Origin: Phycisphaerae bacterium
GTDB taxonomy: Bacteria; Planctomycetota; Phycisphaerae; Phycisphaerales; UBA1924
Reading direction: 5' to 3'
DNA: 14,234 bases
Assembly (NCBI GenBank): GCA_016794945.1
Contig: JAEUIX010000153.1
Location: 1-14,234, forward strand
Position numbers and translations under genes: made by a program. This document shows, piece by piece, positions 1 to 7,674 of the stretch. The notes under the pieces were generated by a model that made no database searches, was not told the DNA's origin, and saw only the letters and a program-made list of their open reading frames with translations. Each line of letters starts with the position of its first letter. Position 1 is the first letter of the stretch.

Positions 1-1
1 C

Positions 2-1324
2 GCTTGGGAGCCCCCGGCCGAGTCGCCATCGGTCGGCGTGCCCGCGGTGGTCGAGGCGCGGGTGCACCGTGCTTCGGGCGTGGTGGAGCTGGCGCTGACC
101 AACGGCGTGCCGGTCTTCGTGCGCCCGATGCCGGGCACGGGACGGGTGGTGATGATCGTGTCGGTGCTGGGGGCCGAGGCGATGGAGCGGCCGGAGCAGT
201 GGGGGATCACGCGCATCGGCGCGGCGGGCTGGCGCCCCTCGGGCGAGGCCGGGCCGTCGGCCCGGTGGCGTGCCTGGCCGGGGCCCGACGGGCTCTCGCT
301 CCGCCTGAGCGGCTCGGCCGAGAGCGTGCGGCTGGGGGTCGAATCGGTGGCGCGGGCGCTGGCCGATCCGGCGGTCGACGCCGAAGCGCTGAGCGCCTGG
401 CGGCAGCGCGGGGCGCTGCGGCGGCGCGGGTCGTTCGTCGGCGGCGAGCGGCTGGTGGCCGACGCGGTGCTCGACGTGATGGCGCCGGGCCTGGGGTTGT
501 CGCGCCCGGCGGTGGGCCCGGGAGAGGCGGCCGAGCCCGAAGTGGTTCGATCGTGGCTGCGGTGGTGCGTCCGGTCGCTGCCGATCGAGGTTTCGGTGGT
601 GGGGGAGATCACGCCGGCCCAGGCGGCCGAGTGGGTCGCGCCCCCGCTGGCGGCGCTGCCGGCGCGCCCGGCCGAGGCGCTGGCGGCGCTGGAGGCCCGG
701 CGCTCGGTGGCGATGGCCGAAGCCCGCAGCACGGTGGTGGGCCACGGCGGGCTGCCGCCCGGGCGGGCCTACGCCGTCGTCGCGCTGCCCGGCCCGGCGT
801 TGCGGGATCTCGACGAGCTCCGGGCGTGCACCATCGGGGCACGCATCGCCCACGACCGGCTCGGCCCTGCGCTGCGCAGCGCCGGCATCGAGGCGGGCGC
901 CTCGGGCGTGTTGTGCCTGCCCGGAAGGGTCTACCGCGCCTCGGGCATAGTGCTGGCGAGCGTCCGCGTCGAAGGAAACGCCGACGACGCTCGGCGAGCG
1001 CAGGACGTCGCGCTGGCCGTGCTGGCCGACCTGGCGGCTCGCGGGCCAGACGACGCCGAGGTGCGACGACTGGCCGACGGCGCGGCCGACGAGGCCGAGC
1101 GCCGGCTCGGCGACGCGGACTACTGGGCGATGATCCTCTCCGGCAGCCGTTTCCACGGCGTTGCCCCCGACGAACTGATGGGCGCGCCCGGGCGTTACCG
1201 GTCCATGACCGCGGCCAGCGTCGCCGCGGCGCTGGGTCGCCGCGTCGATCCGGGCCGTGCCTACCGCGTGGTGGTCCAGCCGGCGGCGGCCGAGGGGGGC
1301 GAAGCCCCGGCGGGCGTGCCGTGA
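2..1324 (+). CDS. M16 family metallopeptidase, C-terminal half (5' truncated by window edge)
   Basis: The frame is open to the left edge, so the GTG at 38 is probably not the true start and the N-terminal half, where an HxxEH zinc motif would lie, is outside the window. What is visible aligns by eye with the second half of the M16 protein encoded just downstream. The shared features are an opening LTNGVPVFVRPM stretch, a GAEAME...GITRIGAAGW stretch, and a final DYWAMILSG...MTAASVAAAL segment matching the neighbour's DFWVGRLAG...MTAAEVRDAF. M16 enzymes are clam-shell zinc peptidases whose C-terminal lobe helps hold substrate. Here the lobe keeps the Arg of the usual Arg-x6-Tyr pair (codon 875-877), but the Tyr position is Gly (896-898). 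It could be an inactive or specialised partner of the downstream enzyme. Family assignment is good; activity is unknown. Confidence 0.8.
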   Translation, partial: AWEPPAESPSVGVPAVVEARVHRASGVVELALTNGVPVFVRPMPGTGRVVMIVSVLGAEAMERPEQWGITRIGAAGWRPSGEAGPSARWRAWPGPDGLSLRLSGSAESVRLGVESVARALADPAVDAEALSAWRQRGALRRRGSFVGGERLVADAVLDVMAPGLGLSRPAVGPGEAAEPEVVRSWLRWCVRSLPIEVSVVGEITPAQAAEWVAPPLAALPARPAEALAALEARRSVAMAEARSTVVGHGGLPPGRAYAVVALPGPALRDLDELRACTIGARIAHDRLGPALRSAGIEAGASGVLCLPGRVYRASGIVLASVRVEGNADDARRAQDVALAVLADLAARGPDDAEVRRLADGAADEAERRLGDADYWAMILSGSRFHGVAPDELMGAPGRYRSMTAASVAAALGRRVDPGRAYRVVVQPAAAEGGEAPAGVP

Positions 1325-1330
1325 AGCGGC

Positions 1331-1359
1331 CGCCGGCGCATCTGATCCAGGGGCCGGCG
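1331..1359 (+). terminator. possible terminator hairpin after first M16 gene
   Basis: A perfect 7-bp inverted repeat (CGCCGGC at 1331-1337, GCCGGCG at 1353-1359) with a 15-nt loop begins 6 nt after the stop codon. There is no T-tract, so intrinsic termination is uncertain. In DNA this GC-rich such a repeat can also arise by chance. Confidence 0.25.
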
Positions 1360-1386
1360 TGGGCCGGGGCCGACACGCTCCCGGCG

Positions 1387-1392
1387 TAGACT
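1387..1392 (+). promoter_or_regulatory. candidate -10 element upstream of second M16 gene
   Basis: TAGACT fits the TAnnnT pattern and is one of few AT-containing hexamers in the 114-bp gap. It lies 46 nt before the ATG and would give a leader of about 40 nt. I see no convincing -35 element. Confidence 0.25.
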
Positions 1393-1425
1393 CCCCGGCC
1401 GCGGCTCTTTTCGGGGCGGGACGGC

Positions 1426-1433
1426 AGAAGGTG
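1426..1433 (+). promoter_or_regulatory. ribosome binding site of second M16 gene
   Basis: AGAAGGTG lies just upstream of the ATG at 1439, with 7 nt between AAGG and the start codon. This fixes the start used for the peptidase and places the signal peptide directly at its N-terminus. Confidence 0.7.
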
Positions 1434-1438
1434 AACGC

Positions 1439-4249
1439 ATGAACCGACTGATGTTGCTGGTCCTGGCGGGGGTTTCGATGCTGGCGAATCTCAACACGGC
1501 GAGCGCCGGGGCCGAGCCGCTGCCGAGCGATCCGGCGCTGGTCACCGGCTCGCTCGACAACGGCCTGCGGTACATCGTGCGGCGGCACGGGAACCCGCAG
1601 GGCCGGCTGAGCGTCTGGCTGCACGTCTCCAGCGGCTCGCTCAACGAGACCGACCGCACCCGCGGCATCGCCCACTACCTCGAGCACATGGCCTTCAACG
1701 GGTCGAAGAACTTCCCGCCCGGCTCGGTGGTGCCCTTCTTCCAGTCGCTGGGCATGCAGTTCGGGCGCGACCAGAACGCGTTCACCAGCTTCGAACAGAC
1801 GACCTACCAGCTGGCCCTGCCCGACACCACGCCCGACAATCTCGACCGGGCGATGCTCTTCCTCTCGGACGTTGCGCTGCGGCTCGACCTGCCGGTCAAG
1901 GAAATCGAGAACGAGCGCGGGATCATCATCGAGGAACGGCGCACCCGCGCCAGCGCCCAGCAGCGCGTCGGCGAGTACATCCAGGAGCGCATCGCCCCCG
2001 AGTCCACCTTCGGCCGCCGCCTGCCGATCGGCACCGAGGAGACCATCCGCTCGGTCCAGCGACCCGATTTCGAGGCGTACTACAACACCTTCTACGTCCC
2101 CAGCAACATGACCGTGATCGCCGTCGGCGACTGCGACCCCGCGCAAATCGTCGCCGCGATCCGCAAGCACTTCGCCGAGGGGCGCACCGTGCCGCGCCCG
2201 GCCGACCTCGACATCGGCCTGCGCCCGCAGACCCAGTCGCGGGCCATCATCGCAACCGACCCCGAGCTCACCGTCGCCGGCGTGACCATCATGCGCGTCG
2301 AGGCCCCGCGCCCCCCCAGCGTCACCGTCGCCGACGAGCGGCGCGACCTGGTCGAGACCATCGGCGCCTGGGCGTTCAACCGACGGATTTCCGCGGCCCT
2401 GGCCCGCGGCGGAAAGTCCTACCTCGGCGGCTCGGCGAGCGCCAACGACCTGGCCAATTCTCTGCGAATCGTCTCGGTCGCCGTCAACGGGAAGCCGGAG
2501 AACTGGCGGGCCATGCTCCGCGAGATCGGCGAGGACCTGCAGCGCGCCCGCCTGCACGGCTTCACCGACCGCGAGGTCGCCGACGCCCGTCAGGCCCTGA
2601 TCAGCCAGGCCGAGCAGGCCGTCAAGAACGAGAGCACCCTGCCCGCCCGCGCGATGCTCCAGCGCATCAACGGCGCCGTCGCCGCCGGCGAGCCCGTCCT
2701 CAGCGCCCAGCAGCGGCTGGACCTGCTCAACAAGCTCCTGCCCACGGTCACGGTCGCCGAGGTTTCCGCGGCATTCAGCGCCACGTTCGATCCATCGGTC
2801 GCCACGTTCATGCTCCAGGCCCCCAGCGGCGGCGACCTGCCCACCGAGCCGCAGCTCATCGAGCTCGGCCGGGCCGCAGTCAACGTCACCCCGGAGAAGG
2901 GCGCCGAGGAGACGCGCATCGAGCGGCTGCTCGCCCAGGCTCCGTCCGGCGGCGCCGTCGCCGAGTCCGCCACCGATGCGCCCAGCGGCGTCACCAGCGC
3001 CTGGCTCTCCAACAACGTCCGCGTCCACTACAAGTTCATGGACACGCGCAAGGACCAGGTCTTCGTCGCCGTCACCATCGCCGGCGGGCAGATCCAGGAG
3101 TCCGCCTCGGTGCGCGGCGTGACTGAGAGCGCCGTGCTGGCCTGGAGCCGCCCGGCGACCAAGGGCTTCACCAGCACCCAGATCCGAGATTACATGACGG
3201 CCAAGAAGGTCCGCGTCAACGGCGGCTCGGGCGCCGACGGCCTGACCATGACCGTCTCGGGCGATCCTGCCGAACTCGAGGTGGGCCTGCAGCTGGCGTA
3301 CCTGCTGCTCACCGAGCCCATGATCGAACAGGCCATCTTCAGCCAGTGGAAGCAGGCGCAGCAGCAGGTGATCGCCGCGCGCAAGTCCCAGCCCGGCGCG
3401 GTGCTCAACCAGGTGGGGGCCGACGCGCTCTACCCCGCGGGCGAGACGCGCACGCGTCCGCTGACGGCCGAGCAGGTCCAGGCGCTGCAGATCGAGGTCG
3501 CTCAGAACTGGCTCGACAAGATCCTGGCGACCATGCCCATCGAGGTCGCGATCGTCGGCGACATCCCGCAGGAGCGGGCCATGGCCCTGGCCGCGACCTA
3601 CCTCGGCTCGCTCAAGCCACGCGCGCGCATCGACGGCAAGACGCTCGATGACCTCCGGGCGATCAAGCGCAACGCCGGCCCGTACATCGTCGAGGCCATG
3701 GTGGAAACGCAGACGCCCCAGGCCATGGTGCTCGACGGGTTCATCGGCACCGACCAGGAGAACGTCCGCGACGCCCGGCTGCTGCAGATGGCCGCTCGCC
3801 TGCTGAGCACCCGCATGGTCAAGACCGTGCGCGAGGAGCGGCAGCTGGTCTACAGCATCTCGGCCAACAGCCGCGCGGCGTCGGACTACCCCGGGTTCGG
3901 GCTCTTCGCCGCGCAGGCGCCCACCGACCCGGTCAAAGCGCCGATGCTCGCGACCGTGCTGGAGGAGATGTACGCCGCCTTCGCCAAGGACGGCCCGAGC
4001 GAGGAGGAGCTGGCCGTCGCCAAGAAGCAGATGGCCAACACCTTCTCCGAGCAGATGAAGCAGCCCGATTTCTGGGTCGGCCGGCTGGCGGGCCTGGAGT
4101 ACAAGAGCGGCTCGCTGGCCGATGTGATGAGCGCGCCCGCGGCGTTCGAAGCCATGACCGCCGCCGAGGTCCGCGACGCCTTCGCGCGGTACTACCAGCC
4201 TGAACGACGGGTGCGGTTCGTGGTGCTGCCCGTCGCCAAGGGCTCGTGA
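1439..4249 (+). CDS. Secreted M16 family zinc metallopeptidase (pitrilysin-like)
   Basis: This 936-residue protein has the full two-lobed M16 layout. Residues 1-23 form a signal peptide with likely cleavage after ASA. The active N-terminal domain carries the inverted zinc motif HYLEH (H79, E82, H83). The third ligand, E159 in ENERGIIIEE, lies 76 residues after H83, the usual M16 spacing. An M16 C-type domain follows to about residue 480. A second domain pair runs from about 520 to 930 and contains the substrate-contacting Arg798 and Tyr805, spaced as in insulin-degrading enzyme. It should therefore be an active zinc peptidase degrading peptides in the periplasm-like space or outside the cell. 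The ATG at 1439 is supported by a ribosome site. It follows a second M16 gene by 114 bp on the same strand and is convergent with atpG. Natural substrate unknown. Confidence 0.95.
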   Translation: MNRLMLLVLAGVSMLANLNTASAGAEPLPSDPALVTGSLDNGLRYIVRRHGNPQGRLSVWLHVSSGSLNETDRTRGIAHYLEHMAFNGSKNFPPGSVVPFFQSLGMQFGRDQNAFTSFEQTTYQLALPDTTPDNLDRAMLFLSDVALRLDLPVKEIENERGIIIEERRTRASAQQRVGEYIQERIAPESTFGRRLPIGTEETIRSVQRPDFEAYYNTFYVPSNMTVIAVGDCDPAQIVAAIRKHFAEGRTVPRPADLDIGLRPQTQSRAIIATDPELTVAGVTIMRVEAPRPPSVTVADERRDLVETIGAWAFNRRISAALARGGKSYLGGSASANDLANSLRIVSVAVNGKPENWRAMLREIGEDLQRARLHGFTDREVADARQALISQAEQAVKNESTLPARAMLQRINGAVAAGEPVLSAQQRLDLLNKLLPTVTVAEVSAAFSATFDPSVATFMLQAPSGGDLPTEPQLIELGRAAVNVTPEKGAEETRIERLLAQAPSGGAVAESATDAPSGVTSAWLSNNVRVHYKFMDTRKDQVFVAVTIAGGQIQESASVRGVTESAVLAWSRPATKGFTSTQIRDYMTAKKVRVNGGSGADGLTMTVSGDPAELEVGLQLAYLLLTEPMIEQAIFSQWKQAQQQVIAARKSQPGAVLNQVGADALYPAGETRTRPLTAEQVQALQIEVAQNWLDKILATMPIEVAIVGDIPQERAMALAATYLGSLKPRARIDGKTLDDLRAIKRNAGPYIVEAMVETQTPQAMVLDGFIGTDQENVRDARLLQMAARLLSTRMVKTVREERQLVYSISANSRAASDYPGFGLFAAQAPTDPVKAPMLATVLEEMYAAFAKDGPSEEELAVAKKQMANTFSEQMKQPDFWVGRLAGLEYKSGSLADVMSAPAAFEAMTAAEVRDAFARYYQPERRVRFVVLPVAKGS

Positions 4250-4252
4250 ACC

Positions 4253-4270
4253 CCGCGGCCTACGCCGCGG
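4253..4270. terminator. hairpin between convergent M16 and atpG genes
   Basis: A 7-bp perfect stem (CCGCGGC / GCCGCGG) with a CTAC tetraloop sits in the 36-bp gap between two convergent stop codons. The position suits a bidirectional terminator. There is no T-run on either side, so it would be a non-canonical or weak terminator. Confidence 0.4.
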
Positions 4271-4285
4271 TGCCCGGCGGGCCGA

Positions 4286-5173
4286 TCAGCCCAGGGCCGC
4301 GGCGCCGGCGATGATCTCCGACAGCTCGGTGGTGATCTGCGCCTGGCGGGCGCGGTTGAAGTCGCGCGTGTAGAGCTTGCGCATCTTGCCGGCGGCGTCG
4401 GTCGCGGCCTTCATGGCCACCATGCGGGCCACGTGCTCGCTGACGATCGCGTCGTTGAACACCTGGAAGAGCGTCGCCTTGACCGTCGCCGGGAGCAGGT
4501 CGCCCAGGAGCTGCTCGGCCGGCGGGGAGAACTCGTAGCTCACGCCGACGCTCTTGCCCCCGGCCGACTCGGCCTTGATGGGCTTGAGCGGCAGCAGCTG
4601 CAGCGTCTCGGGCGACTGGCGGCCGGCGCTGATGAACTTCATGAAGATCACCCGCACCCAGGCGATCTCGCCGGCGATGAACCGGTCGATGTAGTCCTGC
4701 GCCAGGGCCTCGACCTTCTCGAACGACGGCTTGTCGCCGAACTGCGCGTGCTGCTTCGCCACCGCGATGCTGTTGTACCGCAGGAAGCCCGCGCCCTTCT
4801 TGCCGACCAGCTCGATCTGCCCGGCCGGGGGCATCGCGCCCGCCGTGGACCGGAGGTACTGCATCGCCGTCCGCAGGATCGAGGCGTTGTACGGCCCGCA
4901 CAGGCCGCGGTCGCTGGTGATCACCAGCGTCACGCCCGGCGCATCCTTCTTCCGCGACGCCGGCCCGGTGATCAGCGGGTGCGTCACGTCGCCGGCCGTC
5001 GCCGCCAGCTCGGTCACCAGGCCGAACAGGCCCTCGGTGTACGGCTTGGTCGCCGTCGCGGCGGCCTGGGCCCTGGCGAACTTGCTCGTGGCGATCATCT
5101 GCATCGTCTTGGTGATGCGGCGGATGTTGCCGACGGCCTTGATGCGCTTCTTGATCTCGCGGGTCTTGCCCAT
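4286..5173 (-). CDS. atpG: F1Fo ATP synthase subunit gamma
   Basis: The product is the central rotating shaft of the F1 ATP synthase, linking proton-driven c-ring rotation to catalysis in the alpha/beta hexamer. The 295-residue protein starts MGKTREIKKRIKAVGNIRRI, the hallmark N-terminal coiled-coil helix. It has ITSDRGLCGPYNASIL in the Rossmann-like domain (about residues 80-100). It ends with the C-terminal helix pattern SEHVARMVAMKAAT...NRARQAQITTELSEIIAGAAAL. A GTG at 5203 would add ten residues, but the family begins at this ATG, and a TATCCT hexamer 9 nt upstream points to leaderless transcription from here. No atpA, atpD or other ATP synthase gene adjoins it: upstream is a glycosyltransferase and downstream a convergent peptidase. 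The gene therefore appears to be outside an atpHAGDC operon. Confidence 0.95.
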   Translation of the reverse strand: MGKTREIKKRIKAVGNIRRITKTMQMIATSKFARAQAAATATKPYTEGLFGLVTELAATAGDVTHPLITGPASRKKDAPGVTLVITSDRGLCGPYNASILRTAMQYLRSTAGAMPPAGQIELVGKKGAGFLRYNSIAVAKQHAQFGDKPSFEKVEALAQDYIDRFIAGEIAWVRVIFMKFISAGRQSPETLQLLPLKPIKAESAGGKSVGVSYEFSPPAEQLLGDLLPATVKATLFQVFNDAIVSEHVARMVAMKAATDAAGKMRKLYTRDFNRARQAQITTELSEIIAGAAALG

Positions 5174-5182
5174 AGGGGCGGA

Positions 5183-5188
5183 AGGATA
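5183..5188 (-). promoter_or_regulatory. -10 element of a probable leaderless atpG promoter
   Basis: Read on the minus strand, TATCCT lies exactly 9 nt before the atpG ATG, and no Shine-Dalgarno sequence is present in those 9 nt. RNA synthesis normally starts 6-8 nt after the -10 element, so the transcript would begin at or within about 3 nt of the start codon. Two other genes in this window show the same spacing. No clear -35 is visible. Confidence 0.5.
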
Positions 5189-5235
5189 GGTGGCCCCGGC
5201 CACTCGGCCAGTTGGCGCCGAGCGGCGGTCGGGGC

Positions 5236-5259
5236 CCGATCGGTGTGTGTACGGATCGG
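5236..5259 (-). terminator. possible hairpin after glycosyltransferase gene
   Basis: A 6-bp perfect inverted repeat (CCGATC / GATCGG) with a 12-nt loop lies 18-41 nt past the glycosyltransferase stop codon, in the 103-bp gap before atpG. It has no T-tract. It could end the upstream transcript and separate it from the atpG promoter, but it is short enough to be chance. Confidence 0.25.
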
Positions 5260-5276
5260 CGGCCGGGCGCGGTTGT

Positions 5277-6386
5277 TCAGTGCCGAGCCAGGTACCGCTC
5301 GATGAAGGGGCCGACCCGCCAGATGTACCTCTCCAGCGCCGTGCGCTGGGCCTCCCGGCCCATGCGCAGGCGCATCGGCTCGTCCTCGACCAGGGTCGTG
5401 ATGTGCCCGGCCAGCTCCTCCGGCCGGCGGAACACCAGCCCCCCGCCGGCGTCGAGCTTCTCCGTCAGCACGTCCAGGTCGTACACCACCTGCGGCAGGG
5501 CGGTGAGCATGCCCTGCGCCATGACCTGCGAGAAGGTCTCGTGGGCGGTGCTGGGCACCAGCATCGCGTCCATCCCGCGCAGCCATGCGCCGACCTCGTT
5601 GGGCGCGACCCATGAATGGTGCACGATCTCGCGGTGGCGGAACACCGGCGGCGTGCCGTAGGCAAGCAGGTGCAGCTCGGCCCGTCGGCGCACCGACGGC
5701 TCCAGCAGGTCCCAGGCCCGCAGCGCCAGGTCCGCGCCCTTCCACGGTGTGTCCAGCACGCCCACGAGGCAGAACCGCACCGGGCCCTGCGGGCGCGGCC
5801 CCTCTCGGGGGAAGTACCGCTCGGGGTTCTGCACTCCGTACGACACCTCCACCGGCCACGGCCCTGCATCCCGGAACACCCGCGCCACCGGCCCGCTGGC
5901 CGCCATGACCGAGATCGGCAGCCGCCGCAGCGATCGGAGGTAGTCGGCCCGCGGGTACTGGTGCGAGATCACCAGCAGCGAGCGCGCCCGGCCGGTCCGC
6001 CGCAGCAGACGCGCCGCCGGCAGAACGCCCCGGGCGACGTTTCCCAGGATCACCAGATCGAACGGCCTGGCGAACGCCAGGCGTGCGGCGGCCCACGCGG
6101 CGCACGGCAGCGGCTTTCGAAGCGGCGGCGTGCGGACCGTGCGCAACCTGCCGGTGGGCGCCAGGTCGCCGAGGTGCTCGACCAGGCGCGGCGTCCAGTG
6201 GTGCTCGTGAGCAACGGTCACCTCGGCCCCGGCCGCGACCAGCTCGCGCACCAGCAGCAGGTTGAAGATCTCTGCGCCGTGGATGCGCTTGTGGCGGCGA
6301 TCGGCCAGGAACGACGGCGCCAGCAGCAGCACGCGGCTGCCCTCGGCGGACCGGGATCGCGAGACGTACTCGGGTTGCTGGTGCAC
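5277..6386 (-). CDS. GT4-type (GT-B fold) glycosyltransferase
   Basis: This 369-residue protein probably transfers a sugar from a nucleotide-sugar donor to a glycan or lipid acceptor in the cytoplasm or at the inner face of the membrane. The N-terminal Rossmann-like half begins with RVLLLAPSF and a nearby HGAEIFNLLLVREL helix, the acceptor side of GT4 enzymes. The donor half opens with VRFCLVGVLDTPWKGADLAL and carries DAMLVPSTAHETFSQVMAQGM. In this motif the usual E-x7-E is E283-x7-Q291, so the second Glu is Gln. Length is normal for the family. The GTG start is supported by GAGGG 7 nt upstream, which overlaps the stop of the preceding hydrolase gene and suggests translational coupling. Donor and acceptor cannot be told from the sequence; cell-surface glycan synthesis is a guess. 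Confidence 0.85.
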   Translation of the reverse strand: MHQQPEYVSRSRSAEGSRVLLLAPSFLADRRHKRIHGAEIFNLLLVRELVAAGAEVTVAHEHHWTPRLVEHLGDLAPTGRLRTVRTPPLRKPLPCAAWAAARLAFARPFDLVILGNVARGVLPAARLLRRTGRARSLLVISHQYPRADYLRSLRRLPISVMAASGPVARVFRDAGPWPVEVSYGVQNPERYFPREGPRPQGPVRFCLVGVLDTPWKGADLALRAWDLLEPSVRRRAELHLLAYGTPPVFRHREIVHHSWVAPNEVGAWLRGMDAMLVPSTAHETFSQVMAQGMLTALPQVVYDLDVLTEKLDAGGGLVFRRPEELAGHITTLVEDEPMRLRMGREAQRTALERYIWRVGPFIERYLARH

Positions 6387-6396
6387 GTGCGGGCCC

Positions 6397-7239
6397 TCAC
6401 GAAGCGGTCGAGGGTACGTCGCCCGGGCCGTCGAGCGTCAGCCCGTCGTACGCCAGGCGCACACCGTCGGGCAGCGAGCGGTCGGTCGCCTCGTGGGGCA
6501 GGTCGTGGGTCATGTGGATGAAGTAGGTGCGCTGCGGGCTCAGACGCTCGGCGACCCCGACCGCTTCGTCCACGGTGAAGTGGGTGGGGTGCCGCCGGTG
6601 GCGCAGCGCATCGAGCACCAGCGTGCGCAGCCCGCGCAGCCGGGGCCAGGTTTCGGGCGGGATGGCGTTGACGTCGGTGCAGTAGGCCAGGGGCAGCGGG
6701 CCCGCCGGCGAGCCCGGCGGCGGGTCGAAGCGGTAGCCCAGGATCTCGGCCCGCCCGTGCAGCAGCCGCAGCGGCGTGATGCGCAGGCCGAACAGGTCGA
6801 ACGGTTCGCCGGGGGCCACCGCGTGGGCGATCAGCGTCGCCACGAACGAATCGTTGACGTTGTGCTCCTTCTCGAAGATGTGCTTGTAGACGCGACGGAG
6901 GTGCTCGAGGGTGTGGCCGTCGGCGAACACGTCGATCGGCCCGCCCTGGAGTGCGTTGAACCGCCGGATGTCGTCGAGCCCGAAGGTGTGGTCCACGTGG
7001 TTGTGCGTGAAGAGCACGGCGTCGCAGCGGCCGATGCGCCGCTCCAGCACCTGCTGCCGCAGGTCCGGCGTCGCGTCGATCAGGATCGTCCGGGGCCGGC
7101 CCTGCGGGTCGGTGAACTCCAGGGCCGCGCCGGTGCGCAGCCGCCGGTCGCGCGGGTCGGCGCTGGTGCAGACGGCGCACGCGCACCCGATCACGGGCAC
7201 GCCCGACGAGGTCCCGGTGCCGAGGAAGATGAAGCGCAC
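6397..7239 (-). CDS. Metallo-beta-lactamase-fold hydrolase, PhnP-like
   Basis: The 280-residue protein belongs to the MBL-fold phosphodiesterase-like group that includes PhnP (phosphoribosyl cyclic phosphodiesterase). It begins MRFIFLGTGTSSGVPVIGC. C19, C21 and C24 match the extra structural zinc site of PhnP (C-x-C-x2-C). The di-metal active site is THNHVDH (H79, H81, D83, H84) followed by GLDDIRRFN. Near the C-terminus, YFIHMTHDLPHE supplies further His ligands. The usual ending LAYDGLTL is present. No other phn gene is visible, so a phosphonate role is not supported; a cyclic phosphodiester or related substrate is the family-based guess. The GTG start sits 9 nt after the upstream stop and 10 nt separate it from the glycosyltransferase start, which fits a shared transcript. 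A TAGCGT hexamer lies 6 nt before the GTG, but I treat it as chance because it overlaps a stop codon. Confidence 0.87.
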   Translation of the reverse strand: MRFIFLGTGTSSGVPVIGCACAVCTSADPRDRRLRTGAALEFTDPQGRPRTILIDATPDLRQQVLERRIGRCDAVLFTHNHVDHTFGLDDIRRFNALQGGPIDVFADGHTLEHLRRVYKHIFEKEHNVNDSFVATLIAHAVAPGEPFDLFGLRITPLRLLHGRAEILGYRFDPPPGSPAGPLPLAYCTDVNAIPPETWPRLRGLRTLVLDALRHRRHPTHFTVDEAVGVAERLSPQRTYFIHMTHDLPHEATDRSLPDGVRLAYDGLTLDGPGDVPSTAS

Positions 7240-7248
7240 GGGCCAACG

Positions 7249-7653
7249 CTAGCCCGGCGGGCCCTGCGCCCGCGCCCGACCGCGCCAGGCGCCGCGGCAC
7301 TCGGGGCAGACCGTGCAGCCGTCGGCCTCGGCCCGCAGCCCCGCCAGGTCGTACCCGCACCCGGGGCACGGCCAGCCGACCGCGGGACGCCCCCGTCGCC
7401 GCAGCGCCAGCACGATGATCATGGCGATGTACGCCATCAGAGCCACGGGCACGAGTACGACCGTCGAGAGCACCGTGATATCGCTGAGGGACCGCGGGCC
7501 GACCATCGCGAGGAGAAACGGCAATGGCGTCAACCCGATCAGAACCAGCACCGCGACCGTGCAGCCCAGTTCGACCCTGCGTTCAGCCTTCGGCCCCAGG
7601 GCCGGAGCGCCCTCGGGCAGGGGATGGCCGCGATCGTCCGTCGTTCTCCTCAT
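7249..7653 (-). CDS. Two-helix membrane protein with C-terminal zinc ribbon
   Basis: This 134-residue protein is not assigned to any characterised family. Residues about 31-51 and 60-84 are hydrophobic and likely form two membrane helices, followed by a basic RRRGR turn that should face the cytoplasm. The tail carries CPGCGYDL (C96, C99) and CPEC (C116, C119), with an extra C113. This is a rubredoxin-like or zinc-ribbon knuckle that probably binds one zinc. Similar CPxCGYDLxGL...CPEC tails are, to my knowledge, common in planctomycete proteins of unknown role, and this is the main clue to the host. It lies 21 nt after the nuclease stop and 9 nt before the MBL hydrolase, so it is probably co-transcribed. 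A GGGGG run 7 nt upstream may serve as ribosome site. Function unknown. Confidence 0.75.
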   Translation of the reverse strand: MRRTTDDRGHPLPEGAPALGPKAERRVELGCTVAVLVLIGLTPLPFLLAMVGPRSLSDITVLSTVVLVPVALMAYIAMIIVLALRRRGRPAVGWPCPGCGYDLAGLRAEADGCTVCPECRGAWRGRARAQGPPG

Positions 7654-7674
7654 CCCAACGCCCCCGCGTGTCGC

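Noticed and set aside
38..40. GTG as true start of the first M16 gene
   Set aside because: The frame is open upstream to the edge, there is no ribosome site, and homology begins in the middle of an M16 protein.
4..1389. A 461-residue open frame overlapping the first M16 gene
   Set aside because: The product is almost only Gly, Ala and Arg, while the frame starting at position 2 shows M16 homology.
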